A DNA stretch of 64,000 nt, from the NCBI GenBank assembly GCA_023053685.1, contig JALIGW010000031.1, positions 6,554,263 through 6,618,262 on the forward strand. Reading direction: 5' to 3'. The notes under the pieces were generated by a model. It did no database searches. It saw only the letters and a program-made list of their open reading frames with translations, and was not told the DNA's origin. Position numbers and translations under genes: made by a program. Shown one piece after another: positions 11,448 to 22,564 of the stretch (its first letter is position 1; every line of letters starts with the position of its first letter). This DNA comes from Diadophis punctatus similis. Taxonomy: Eukaryota; Chordata; Lepidosauria; Squamata; Dipsadidae.

Positions 11448-12062
11448 TAAATTAGACTGGGAAGTCGAAAATCCATTCTGGAAAGAGATAATGGCAAACT
11501 TCTTGTTAAGAGAATTTCAAGGTAGAAATTAATCCAAGCATGGATAAGATTACAAAAAGGCTGAGTCAGGCCTTTGGATTTGTGTTGTATTTCAGTTCTC
11601 AGCAACCAAGCTTGAGAAACAGTAAAAAGGAAGGTCCTTGTGAATATATGGAAAATGCCCTTCCTTGAGTTGGCCACACTGAGTGTTCACTCAAAAATGG
11701 GGAAACTACTTGAAATTTGGGACAGAACAAGATCACGTATATCTGAAGAGCTCTGGCTCTGAGACTTCTTATAATACTGTACTATACTTGGATTAGAGAT
11801 CTTGGTTTATTTCAAGTTTAAAGGCTAAAATTGATTTAAGACCATATGCTTAATCTTGGGTTAACTACTATTTTATTAAATTAACCCAATACTTGCATTT
11901 GGCAACACTAAAATATAAACTGAGGGTAGCTACCCGGCTTCACACAATATGAAGGTAAAATCTCCTTCCAAGTTGAGGGCTACTATTGGTCATATGGCAC
12001 ATCCATCTATTCTTCTTGGCAACTATATGGGAATAATTTGACACCTTCTGGGATATACATTG

Positions 12063-12170
12063 TATTTATTTATTTATTTATTTTATAAAATAGTTTTTAT
12101 TAATTTTCCAACATTAAAAAACACAAATACAAAATACAAATACAAAAAAAACCCCAAAGAAAAATAAATT
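12063..12170 (-). mobile_element. LINE 3'-end remnant
   Basis: A (TTTA)n run is followed by TTTTTATTAATTTTCCAACATT and an A/C-rich stretch. Read in reverse, this looks like the A-rich 3' end of a minus-strand LINE. It is too short for a family call. Confidence 0.35.
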
Positions 12171-12393
12171 GGGATATACATTATAGACATACAAAAAACC
12201 TTCCCAGTTTTTTAGCATACAGCTTTGCGAATTCCTGGGGTCTCCCATCTCTGCATATAGTGTATCCAATCCCACTAAGATGTTTGAGATCAGCCAAGGA
12301 TAGCACAACGTACTGAACCACAAATCACGTGTTAGCCTAGTGTGTTTTGCAGCCCATCTGCTAGCGAGCCTTCAATGGACTATTTTGCAGCGC

Positions 12394-12395
<2 letters not shown>

Positions 12396-12424
<29 letters not shown>
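12396..12424. repeat. (CT)n microsatellite
   Basis: About 14 CT units at the edge of the GC-rich promoter block of the downstream gene. Confidence 0.9.
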
Positions 12425-12427
<3 letters not shown>

Positions 12428-12519
12428 TTTATTCGATTTCGCTTCCGTGTTACAGTTATGTTGAGATAGGCAACAGTGGAAATACAGTGCCCAACCAGCA
12501 GAGTTTTTCAGCAAGGAAA

Positions 12520-14079
12520 ATGGAGCGGTAAAAAGCCCCCTCCCCCGAAAGTTTATGTAGTGCTGGCAGCTATCTCGGGGTCGCGACGGGGCCCTTTTCC
12601 CCTGCTCCCGTGGCGGAGTGGGGTCTGCCCAGGCACCCAGCGCCTCCGCCCGAGAAGAGCCGCCTAAGCTCGGGAGCAAAGAGGCTGCGGGCGTGTTCGG
12701 GGACTTGTCCTGTAATCGATTGCCGAGTCAGCTGAGCAGCGCTGCCAAGCTAGACAACGCGCTTCCCAGATCGCTCTCTCCAGCTCAGAGTGTCTGGGTG
12801 AGACGTCTGTGATGCATGTGTGTGTGTGTGTATGTGTGAGTGAGTGCGCGAGCGAGCGAGCGTGCGAGTTGCCGGATCGGTTTCTCGGGGTTTGACCAGT
12901 TGTCCCAGGCTAACCCTGCTCTCTGAAGATGGAGGAAGTAAAAAACAGGATTACCCTTAGCTACAGATCCACTGCCTTAGTTTCCATAACCAACTGCGGG
13001 GCGCAAACACACGATCGCTAAGCCTAGGAAAGAAACCGAGAAAGGAAAAGACTCATTAACAAAACAAACAAACCGGGAGGATGGTAGAATTGTTTCCCTA
13101 CACGCATTGCTGAGGTAAATCTTTGTTGGGCTATTTCTTCGGCTTGGCTGGTGGCGGATGGAAACAAGATCGTTTATCTCTAGGAAGGCTGCCTGCCGGG
13201 CTCTGTCTTCAGTGTCGTCGGGGTGCATTGGTGAATAGGTGTGTGTGGCTGCGAAGGGCAGGGAGGCGGACAAGGTCTGTCACAGAGGACCGCGCAATTA
13301 TGGAGCATCTCTAACCTCGGGGTCAACAGGACTTGTTGCTTTTTAATCCCAAAATAAATCTTTAGAATAACATAAGGATGCGAAAAGGGTAGATTTGCAT
13401 TTCTGTTTGGAAAACCACCACCATCATTTAATGCCTTTAAAAAACAGAGTTCTGATTTCTAGGGGGTTAATCGATTAATTCGTCCCCAGTTTTGATACGG
13501 TTGGCTTTTGTTTTCTTAACTGAGCTGGGCTTGTCAATTGCAGTTAAGAAGAGTCTCTCGTCCACGATGCACGCGGATCCCTCCGACGAAATCTCCTCGA
13601 AAGATAACACAATATTTCATGGCACGCCACGCGTTCTATTTCAAAAACGCAGGGTTTAAATTAATTGACAGCGCGCGGAAAGAAACATAGACACCGGTAA
13701 AATTAGGAGATCGTTTTATTTTGCCTAGGGCCAAAAATAATTAGTGGCCTGACTTTCTGGATTCTTTTTTTCTTCTTCTTAAACTCCGTGATCTACTCCT
13801 TTCAGCCCCCCCCCCGTCTTCTTTTTCTTCTTTCCTCCAAGATTTTCCCCCCTTCCCTCTTAAGGAACCGGTGGATCAAGTTTTCTCTCGTCTGGTTAAT
13901 CGCACTGCTGTAGCTTTGGCTGACCTCTCTCTCCCTTTTTTTGTTCTTCATCTTTCCTGAAAGTACGTGCCATTCCCAACAAGCCCATCCTGAAAAGGGG
14001 GGGGAGGAGAGAGAAGAAGCTTCCTTCTTCATTTTTGCTTTGTTTCCCTTCCGATCCGCTTGCTCTGAATGATCTACCT
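12520..14079 (+). promoter_or_regulatory. IKZF2: CpG-rich promoter and presumed 5' UTR exon of IKZF2
   Basis: Between about 12540 and 13320 the sequence is GC-rich and dense in CpG (e.g. TCGGGGTCGCGACGGGG, repeated CGAG units near 12848-12868), unlike the AT-rich flanks. It lies 1.5-3 kb before the IKZF2 start codon in the gene's orientation. A CpG island with a non-coding first exon is the usual layout for Ikaros-family genes. No TATA box is evident. Strong donor-like sites follow: CTACCT|GTAAGT at 14079/14080, and weaker ones at CTGAG|GTAAAT near 13114 and CTGG|GTGAGA near 12798. Several first exons are possible. The transcription start cannot be fixed from sequence. Confidence 0.6.
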
Positions 14080-15644
14080 GTAAGTTTTCTTCATCTTCCC
14101 TTGAACCCTGGAGGAGGGAGGGGGGAAAGAGAAAAAAAGAGGAATCTAACTTATTTCAAAGGCGCCCCCACCTCGCTGTAATTCCAAGGTATTGTAATTC
14201 CGTCTTTCTCTTCGTTCTTGGCTGGGAGGAGGGGTAGAAGCTGCCATCAGAATTTGGAAATGGTGAACAAACTTTTTTTAAAACCATATAACTTTTCTTT
14301 CTTTCTTTCTCTCTCTCTCCCCCCCCCCCTTTACCTTTCTATCCATCTCATTGGCTGGGATAGTATTTCTCTCCTCCCCCGTGGCTTTAGGAACTTTTCC
14401 CCCTTGTTGCGGTGTATGTTACCTGCTGAAGGGGGAAGATAAGGTAATTTTGGAAAGGCATGAGGGAATTGCTCTTATGCTAAAACATTTAGATCTCAAG
14501 TATTATTCTTAAAGCCATGTAAACATCAACACGATGGCAGCGTTGCCCGATGAAATCTAAGCATTATACTGAGTATCTTGGGAATTTGATATGTTGTATG
14601 CCAAAGAGAAAGGAACGCAGCAGAGAAGTCTTTCTTTCTTAAGGAGGGGGATGAGGTAAAGGGAAGTGGTTTAGGAGACAAGAAATGGAGCTGCCTGTTT
14701 TCCAGTAAGTAATGGAGAAATTCCAGGAGCTGGGGCTAAATATACTTGGCAATCAATACAGAAATGGTTCATTGTGAATAATTTAACTGCTTGATGTAAT
14801 AAGAGTTTTGAAACTAAAGGCAAAAGGGAGCTGGGAAAGTAGGAGGGGAAAATGCAATTCTTTGCGGGGCATGGTTTTTTCCTTTTAAAATTAACTTTAA
14901 AATGTTGATTATTTACCTTTTTATTTTTATTTCATTTTTATTCTTATAGTAAAGGACTTGAGTGTCATCTAATATGGTTATTTGATTTCTAGAAAGTAAT
15001 AGCTAGCAAAGTGCTTCAAGAAACTTTTGAGACTGCAGTAATGCATGCAATCTGGAACTACTTTAAAAATTGCTCCAGGGTTATAAACTTAAGCTAGAAT
15101 AAACTGGTTCCTATGCAAAAATGTTATATCAGTGTCATGGAAGCACACATTTACCATTTTTTTGTTCAGCATTTTTTGTTAACACCATAGAAGAGCTATA
15201 ATGGTAAGAAACTTTGTAGCACTGACATTTGACAGTACTTAAAAATCAGTCCAAAAATTTCTACTTAAGATACTCAGATTCCCTGTTGGATTTATTAACA
15301 AATACACTCCTGCCTTTGAGTAGAAGTAGCTGTTGATTGTTAAGTCACCGGCAAGCCAGTTAACACATACCTGACCTAAATAGGATTTATTTAGAAACTG
15401 GTTAGTAATTATTTTAATGTGTGATTCCCCCTCACCTCCTCCACAGGGTTCATTTTTGGAAAAAAGTAAATTAACCTATTCTGATCATTGGGTGCTTTCA
15501 GAAAGATTCCAGGCAGAAAGCCTTCTGCTACGCAAACACTGCTTTGATTAGCAATGACAAAAAGAAGAGTTCACTAAGAAACCTAGATCTTTCAAGAGTT
15601 GACAGAGTGAGAGCATCTTTGACAGTTTACTTTTTATTTTATAG
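14080..15644 (+). other. IKZF2: Putative IKZF2 intron 1
   Basis: Runs from the strong GTAAGT donor candidate at 14080 to the TTTTATAG acceptor ending at 15644. It contains pyrimidine runs near 14300-14340 and otherwise AT-rich sequence without coding frames. The donor choice is inferred. Only the acceptor is well supported, by the coding exon that follows. Confidence 0.5.
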
Positions 15645-15693
15645 CACTGCACTTTGATTATGGAAGTGGAGGCTACTGATGGATACCTGCCCT
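15645..15693 (+). CDS. IKZF2: IKZF2 (Helios) first coding exon
   Basis: Helios is a nuclear C2H2 zinc-finger transcription factor of the Ikaros family, acting in T cells (notably regulatory T cells) and other tissues. This exon begins after a TTTTATAG acceptor, has 15 nt of 5' UTR, and starts translation at ATG 15660-15662, giving MEVEATDGYLP plus one base of the next codon before CCCT|GTAAGT. The 11 residues match the Helios N-terminus in spacing and most positions. Joined to the exon at 16180, the frame continues through a Cys codon made from T|GT. The exon's small size and its phase-1 end agree with the known gene. This ATG is chosen because the conserved protein begins there. Confidence 0.88.
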
Positions 15694-16179
15694 GTAAGTA
15701 TCAGTTTAATTTTCCTGTCATTGTTTGGACTTTTGCCTTATTGGGAGATGAAGATAATTCTTTATCATATTTTATTTTTTGTTGATTTGGTCATTTCAGT
15801 GGCACTGTATAGATGTCTTGAAAGACAGGTGGTAGGCAGCCTATATGGAACATAATCTTTCCCTCTTTGTGTTTCTTTTAAAATAAATAAATAAACCATA
15901 CACTGTATGCAAAGGAACTGAGTGTGAAATTGAAGGGGTGTGGACATTTATTTGGCCTTGTCCCAAGACCATAATATTAACCCAGTGTTGTTAATGTTGA
16001 GCAGGCCAATAAACAGACCTTTTTGCCATATCTTGTAAGCAGTTGTAACCTACACCCTAGCCTTTAATGAATGGAAGAATCTAATAACCTTGGGAGCAGA
16101 ATTACCAGAAACAGTTTTGTCCTGGGTGCAAATAACAGTTTTTCTAAATAAAAACTGACACTTTTTAAAAATATAATAG
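15694..16179 (+). other. IKZF2: IKZF2 intron 2
   Basis: A 486-nt phase-1 intron with canonical GTAAGT donor and TATAATAG acceptor. No repeat or other gene is seen in it. Confidence 0.85.
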
Positions 16180-16284
16180 GTGACCATGACCTTTCACCTG
16201 AAAGGGAACACTCCAATGTGGCGATTGACCTTACTTCAAGCACACCCAATGGGCAACATACCTCACCAAGTCACCTGACAAGCA
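16180..16284 (+). CDS. IKZF2: IKZF2 (Helios) second coding exon
   Basis: A 105-nt exon between TAATAG and the donor AGCA|GTAAGT. With the T carried from the previous exon it encodes a Cys followed by [12 protein letters not shown], then [14 protein letters not shown] and TSPSHLTS, leaving one base for the next exon. The central block is essentially the Helios signature, which is why I call IKZF2 rather than IKZF1, 3 or 4. The region is N-terminal to the DNA-binding zinc fingers and contains none itself. Both ends are phase 1, so the exon could be skipped without a frame change, as Ikaros-family transcripts often do. The zinc-finger exons lie beyond this window. Confidence 0.93.
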
Positions 16285-19200
16285 GTAAGTTATCTTTTAA
16301 AGTGTTTTGCGTAATATATTAATTAATCTTGTCCGGTCTATGAGGTTGGTTTGTATACAAAGAACAGAGGGCAGATTTGTTCTTCATACTAATCTATACC
16401 TGAATGTGATTGCTAGTCTGAATTACTACTAAATTGCTAATGAGTTTAATAATTGTTAGTTGAACATTATAGAAAAACTTAAACTTGTTGGAAGTTGGGT
16501 GAGAAGTTCTTTCATGATGCATTCATGGCTACAGATTTAGTTCCAAGCAAAAGTTATTCCAGAGTATTCAGATATTCCAAAAATATATTTGGTGGACTGA
16601 ATGATTGAAAAACACACATAAAATGTTCTCTGTTACTGTTCCACCTTCCTTGCCTTTACAAAATGAGTTTTATGTTTTTGGATGCTTGCAATACTTTAAA
16701 TGCTTAAAAAAGAAAATATACATTTCTCCTGGCTATAGACACTTATTTATCAGATAGCTGTGGATTGCTTTATTATTGTTTGAAATGTTAGATATTCTTC
16801 TGTTCTGGTTTATACAACTGAGAATTTTTATTTTATAACTTTTCTGTCTGCCTAATTTTCTTAGCAACATATTTTATGTGGATTCCTCCATTTTTTGTTA
16901 TTTCACACTTGATCATCATAATTACTTAAAGGTACTTTTTAAATTCTTTTTTATATGTTTTATTGGTTTGGGACTGTAAGTAAATAGTTACATATTATTC
17001 CAGATTAAACTCTGCTTCAAATAGAAATGTGCAGTAATAAAATATGATCATTCTATCATCTCTTTCTGAGAGAGAGCTGTTGCACTCAGCCATTTTTTTC
17101 TGTCCTTCGGCAAATTATGAGTAAAAAAAAGATGTTATGAGTGTGTGAATTGCAAGATTATTAAAAAGCACTCAGTTATTTACTTATTGCTAATGAGATG
17201 TTATTAATGTCCTGGACTAAATTTTATGGATTAGTCTCATGAGGAATATAAATAACATTTAAACTGAGGAATAGAAGTTTAGATATCATTTATTTTTCTT
17301 ATGAAACTAGAAAGGGTGGAGTGTATAAGGGGCCAATATTTTCTCAGTGGGTTTGAATTGATTAAATATTCCTAAAATATAATAAAATGTAGAAATAAGT
17401 TGATATAAGAGACAGGAGATTTGATGTATATATATTCCAGTTAATCTACTACAATATGTATTTTTTGTGGCCAAAACTGACATCTGAATAGGTAATAATG
17501 AAAACTTTGGTCATTTAGTCTTATCTTGTTGCACCTCCAGGATTTAATTCTTTCAAATAAATAATAGAACAATTTGCACTTGAGGCTCCTTTGAAAAGAT
17601 CAATTGAGAACTACATCCCTTAACATGATCTTGGTTATTTGTATCCCGTTAAAACAAGAAGGAAGCCCCATAATAGGCAACTGACTTGACTTTCTGTGTA
17701 CTGTAAATATTGTGTGTACCAGACAGCAGAAAGGAAAAAAAACTGCTTTTGAAACAAACCATTCTCACCCAACTGTATTAAAATTACATGCTTTGGAGAG
17801 AGAGTTTTTTTCCTCATATTTATTAGCCTGTGGCAATTCCAAGTGAGTAAGACTTGGCTATACTATGCTTGTTTTTATGTTTCCTTCCAAAAGGTTGCAG
17901 GTCATTTTTTTTGGCACATATTTTATAGATGTCAGCTTCATCTTTTCATTACTGCATCTATAATTACATATACATAGATTATAGATGAAGCCAAGTTTTC
18001 TTCTTTTTAATGAGGATGCTACCTGTTACATTAGATTGGCTCATGTAATGTATTACATATACTTTAGTGAAAAAATGCTATGCATTGAATTATTAATTTG
18101 AGTAGCTTATTGACAAGTTTGTAATTGAACATTGATGGGAAATATAAATAAGAAACAGGACTTCTCTCTAATTTTGTTTCAGTATCAAATGATAATACAG
18201 CCTCTCATGGAACAAAAATTTCATTCATTATACATATTGAAATTGCAATGAATGAGTTGTATGAGCCTTTGCTACAGCAGATAGGAAAACTCTGGACCAT
18301 AATTGGTTGAACAATTGTGATCAACCAACTGATCAATAAATTGATCAATAAACTCAAAGATACTGATGATACAAAGGATTGGAGACACTTCTTATTTTTG
18401 ATGGGGTCCAGGTAGTTTGAGATTTTATTCTGCTCTTGCCTGTGGCTCTCCCAAGTACCTGCACTGTCTGCCTCTAAAGCTGAGTTGGCTTTGCCCCGGT
18501 CTGATCAAGCAGAAAAGATTACTGAGAGTTTTCACCCATAGGAAAGACATTGCTCAGTCTGAGGAAGTAACTGTAGTTAAAGGGTCGTAAGAGATGTTCA
18601 TCACACGCTGATATGTGTAGCTCTTGGCATTTACATATCTAGACTCTGTTTCATGTTCAAAACATTTCTAGAAAGCTGAAAACAGCCTGTTGGAGACGCG
18701 GGGGTTTGGGAAGGTTTGCACTTGAAATGGTTCAAAACAAAATGTTTTGCACACCCCTGTAATTTAGTGATCTCAGTCATTTCAGCACAGAGAAAAATAC
18801 AGCACTGGAGAAAATTTAACACCCTCTGATTTCCTAGTATGTGTTAAGAATCTTTTTACAGACAACAAGATACTATATATCTTAAAAAGTGGTGAAGCCT
18901 TCTTTACTTCCTCTTTTACCGCTTCTGGTGTAGAACGAGATGCAAAGTTCTGGCTCTTGCTCTTCTGGCAGCCTCAACCATTGTTAATTGAAGTTGCATT
19001 GTGTCTTTGATGTTGTCTCTATCTTTTTTTGGGTCTGCCTCGAGTTCTTGCTCGTAGTGGAGTGCTATGTGGTAAATAACAGTCTAGATTTGCACAAATG
19101 TTTCAAATAATGTTCTTAGCTGTGACCCATCAGTTCATGCTCTTTTCTTTGCTCTGCTGTTGGATGTATCCGTTCCTTTGGTTTTTATATATATGCTTCT

Positions 19201-19930
19201 TCACTTTCATAGAAATGATTGGCTTATATCTTGGCTTTTGTATCCTTACGCATAAAGAGAAAAATTTGATTTGGAACACCAATCTTTCTATGTGTGCTTT
19301 CTATGTATTTTTACATAGAAGAACGTGTGGGCTTGAAGTGGTGCTCTTCAAGTATGAACTCTTCATGGGGATTTGTATTAATATGATCAAATCACATTTG
19401 TAATGCGTTGGAAAGGTTTTGCTGTGCTGTCAGTGGACTGTGGCTCAGTTCAAGTCTAAACTGTTGCCTGATTCATTTGGTTAACTCAGCCTTCTGAAAT
19501 ATCATGACTCTTAGCTGTATAGCTCTTCAAATCCCATAATGCTTCAGTAATGCTGAGAATTAGGGAAGTTGGTGTCCAACACATCTGAAAAGCATTAAAT
19601 TGGGTAACACTGGGTTAACTGCATGAAAATATAAGATATTATTGCTCTAGGTCTGCTTTGGTTTAATAAAGCATTTTTCAAATCAATTGTCTGGCTTTCT
19701 GATTTGCGTATCTAAAAAATGTCCAACTAATAAAATGAAGTATTGACAACTTATATTAATTATTATCTGCTGTTAACAAGGTTTACTTATAAGCTTCTTT
19801 CACATTCACGTTTCTTCTACATTCTACATTCACTGCAGAGTGAATGAAAATTATATTAACAGTTTGGATTATTTTAACTGAGGGATATTTTTCCTAAAAT
19901 GTACAATAAGGGCTTTTTAATTTTAATTGC
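16285..19930. other. Intron segment without recognisable element
   Basis: AT-rich unique-looking sequence. A small foldback (CATCTATAAT/ATTATAGATG) sits near 17949-17983. An old, decayed MITE-like end (GTTGGTGTCCAACACATCTG) is near 19568. No coding signal is seen. Confidence 0.5.
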
Positions 19931-19934
19931 TGCT

Positions 19935-20163
19935 TAATTGGTCCCCATTCCGGCACTCTCATTGAAAAATGATCCTGATGTTGGGAAAGATTGAAGGCAA
20001 AAAGAGAAGGGGAAGGCAGAGAATGAGGTGGCTAGATAGTGTCATTGACAAAATGAACATGAATTTGGGCAAACTCCGGGAGACAGTGGAGGACAGGCTG
20101 TCCTGGCCTGGTATTCTCCATAGGGTCACAAAGACTTGACACGTCTTAGCAACTGAACAACAA
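19935..20163 (+). mobile_element. BovB LINE 3' end, 5'-truncated
   Basis: The translated + strand gives GKIEGKKRRGRQRMRWLDS, then LGKLRETVEDR and GILHRVTK, followed by a stop. This is the characteristic C-terminus of the BovB (RTE-clade) reverse-transcriptase protein, followed by the family's short tail GCAACTGAACAACAAC. Only about 230 bp remain. BovB is abundant in squamates and is the textbook case of LINE horizontal transfer among vertebrates. A second, minus-strand BovB piece lies near 37.2 kb. Confidence 0.85.
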
Positions 20164-20195
20164 CATTCTGGTGCTCCATTCATATTCATTATATA

Positions 20196-20587
20196 CAGGT
20201 AGTCCTCAACGTACAGCAGTTCATTTAGTGACCATTCGAAGTTACAACAGCACTGAAAAAGTGATTTATGACCGTTTTCCCACACTTATTATACTTGCAG
20301 TATCTCCATGATCATATCATCAAAATTTGGATGTTTGACATCTGACATGTATTTATAAAGATTGCAGTGTCCCAGAGTCATGCAATCATCTTTTGTGACC
20401 TTCCCAAAAGCAGAGTCAATGGGAAACCAGATTCACTTAACAACAGTGTTACTTATCAACTGCAGTGACTCACTTAACAACTATTGCAAGAAAGGTCGTA
20501 AAATGGGGCAAAATTAACTTAACAAATGTCTCACTTAGCAACAGAAATTTTGGGCTCAAGGGTGGCTCATAATTTGAGGACTACCTG
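20196..20587. mobile_element. TA-flanked MITE (CAGGTAGTCCTC family), copy 1
   Basis: Left end CAGGTAGTCCTCAAC and right end TTGAGGACTACCTG are inverses, flanked by TA on both sides (20194-20195, 20588-20589). This fits a Tc1/mariner or pogo-type insertion. The body has recurring CACTTAACAAC/GTTGTTAAGTG motifs and no transposase. It is one of several copies in the window and lies just after the BovB end. Confidence 0.85.
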
Positions 20588-20589
20588 TA

Positions 20590-22190
20590 CACAAAGGTTT
20601 TATTTGTGATTTCTTTGCAGGAGTTGCACTTTGGTTCATTAACCTATTGCATACAAATTATTGTACAAACGTGTTGTTATTTTTCCACCTTTTCCAGAGA
20701 GTGACGAAGAAAAACTTTGGATTTTCTTAAACTATGACAAGAGTGCTTGCAACTTTAAGGTATCTTTCGAATTAATCTAACAAGCTGAAACTGGAAACAG
20801 GCATCAGTCTCCCATGCCATGCATGGCAAAAGTCCTCCCTCCCAAAAGCAGGCTTAGGACTGAAGATGTTCAACTGGTTAAGAGATTCTGTCATTCAGGA
20901 AGGAAAACCATGTGTAATCCTGAAAAATTGAACTGATAAAAGCCATACTCACCCCCCACTACCAAAGTGTTATCCTTACCTTCAATAAAAGACAAAAATT
21001 GAACAAGTAAATACCTGGTATTTCTAATATATTCTGAGGGTGTTGTAACTTTCACAAGACATTAGACAAGAATCAGGTTGATTTCTGCATCAATCAACCT
21101 ACTGGACTTACTATCCCAAATCCCAACTATAATTCTTTCATCTATTGCTGCTGCTTCCTTGAGCCTAGCACTATGGTGTACCAGGAGAGGGGTAGGGCAA
21201 AAATGAAGCTTCTTCCATGACCATTTTTTAATTGTAAGCTCACAGTCAACTTAGTAGGAAATCTTTTTTTTTTCCTGTGAAAAAGAGAATGCACTACAAC
21301 TATTTATTACAGCCCCCCTCCCCCTTTTTATTTGATCTACAGCTCTCGTGATTTAAGTGTTTAGGGCCTGTGTTAGGATTGAGGAGACCCCTGGTAAAGT
21401 CTGTCCTTAGCCAAGAAAGTTCACTAGGTGACTTGGGGCGAGGAATGATCTTGCAACCTATCTTGCCGGGTTGTTTGCAAAAACTAAAGAGAATTTAAAG
21501 TATGCTGTCTCAAGTTACTTGAAGAAAATGGGGTAGAAATCTAAACAAAAATAACTCAGTTTTCAATGAAAGTGGTATGACAGACCAAGTATCATCAATG
21601 TGGTTCTCCATTTTAGTTAATGCACTTCATCAGCAAATTTTGCTTTCACTCAGCCATGCATATACAACATGGCTTCTCAAGGAGGGGATCTGTCCAGGAA
21701 AAAAAGATTGTAGTAGAAGAGTTGTGTGTCCTAGTTCCCATTCAGGCAACATCTTTAGCAAAATTATGCAAATACATCCATTGAATAAACCAGAGTGGTT
21801 CTAACTCATAGGAATATTAGAAACAAGGAAGAATGATTCTAGCTTATCAGTTTTGATGCTTCCAGGGCAAGATACAACATTAAAAAAAATCAGCATAAGG
21901 AAAGAATTATGAGGTAAAGCATCTTTTAAAAGTATCAAGGTATCTGAATAGCCATCCATTCTTTGTTTTCTAATATCACTAGACTCTCATTTATTTGTTA
22001 GGTTTATATCCCATCTTGATCCAACGTCACCAAGAGATTTGCCATGTGGCAGGATGACTTGAATCTGGGTCTCCTCAATCGTAGTTGTAACTGTGATCCA
22101 CTGGCTCACTTTATTGAATTTGAATTTGATATAGAGCTAATGAATGTACCTGCATCATAAATGTGACTAGCTTGCCCGCTGGTACAGGAA
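20590..22190. other. Intron segment, no gene seen
   Basis: AT-rich sequence with no coding support. Around 21985-22112 the sequence reads like the reverse of an old tRNA-derived SINE (TTTATATCCCATCTTGAT ... TTGAATCTGGGTCTCC), but it is too decayed to delimit. Confidence 0.4.
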
Positions 22191-22194
22191 GTCC

Positions 22195-22562
22195 TCGACT
22201 TATAATTACATTTGAGCCCAAAATTTCTGTTGTTAAGTGAGACATTTGTTAACTGAGTTTTGCCCATTTTACAACCTTTCTTGTCACAGTTGTTAAGTGA
22301 ACCACTGCAGTTGATAGTAACCCAGTTGTAAAGAGGCTTCCCCATTGACTTTGCTTATCAGAAGATTGCAAGGTCTGTTCTGCCCCTCACATGACATTGG
22401 GACACAGCAACAGTCATAAATATGAGCCAGTTGCCAAGTATCTGAATTTTGATCATATGATCATGGGGATGCTGTGAAAAATGGTCATCAGTCACATTTG
22501 TCAGTGCCTTTGTAACTTGGAACAGTCTTTAAATGAACTGTTGTAAGTCGAGGACTAACCTG
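22195..22562. mobile_element. TA-flanked MITE (CAGGTAGTCCTC family), copy 2
   Basis: Ends CAGGAAGTCCTCGACTTA and TAAGTCGAGGACTAACCTG, with TA at 22193-22194 and 22563-22564. The orientation of the internal asymmetric part is opposite to copy 1. No coding capacity. Confidence 0.85.
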
Positions 22563-22564
22563 TA

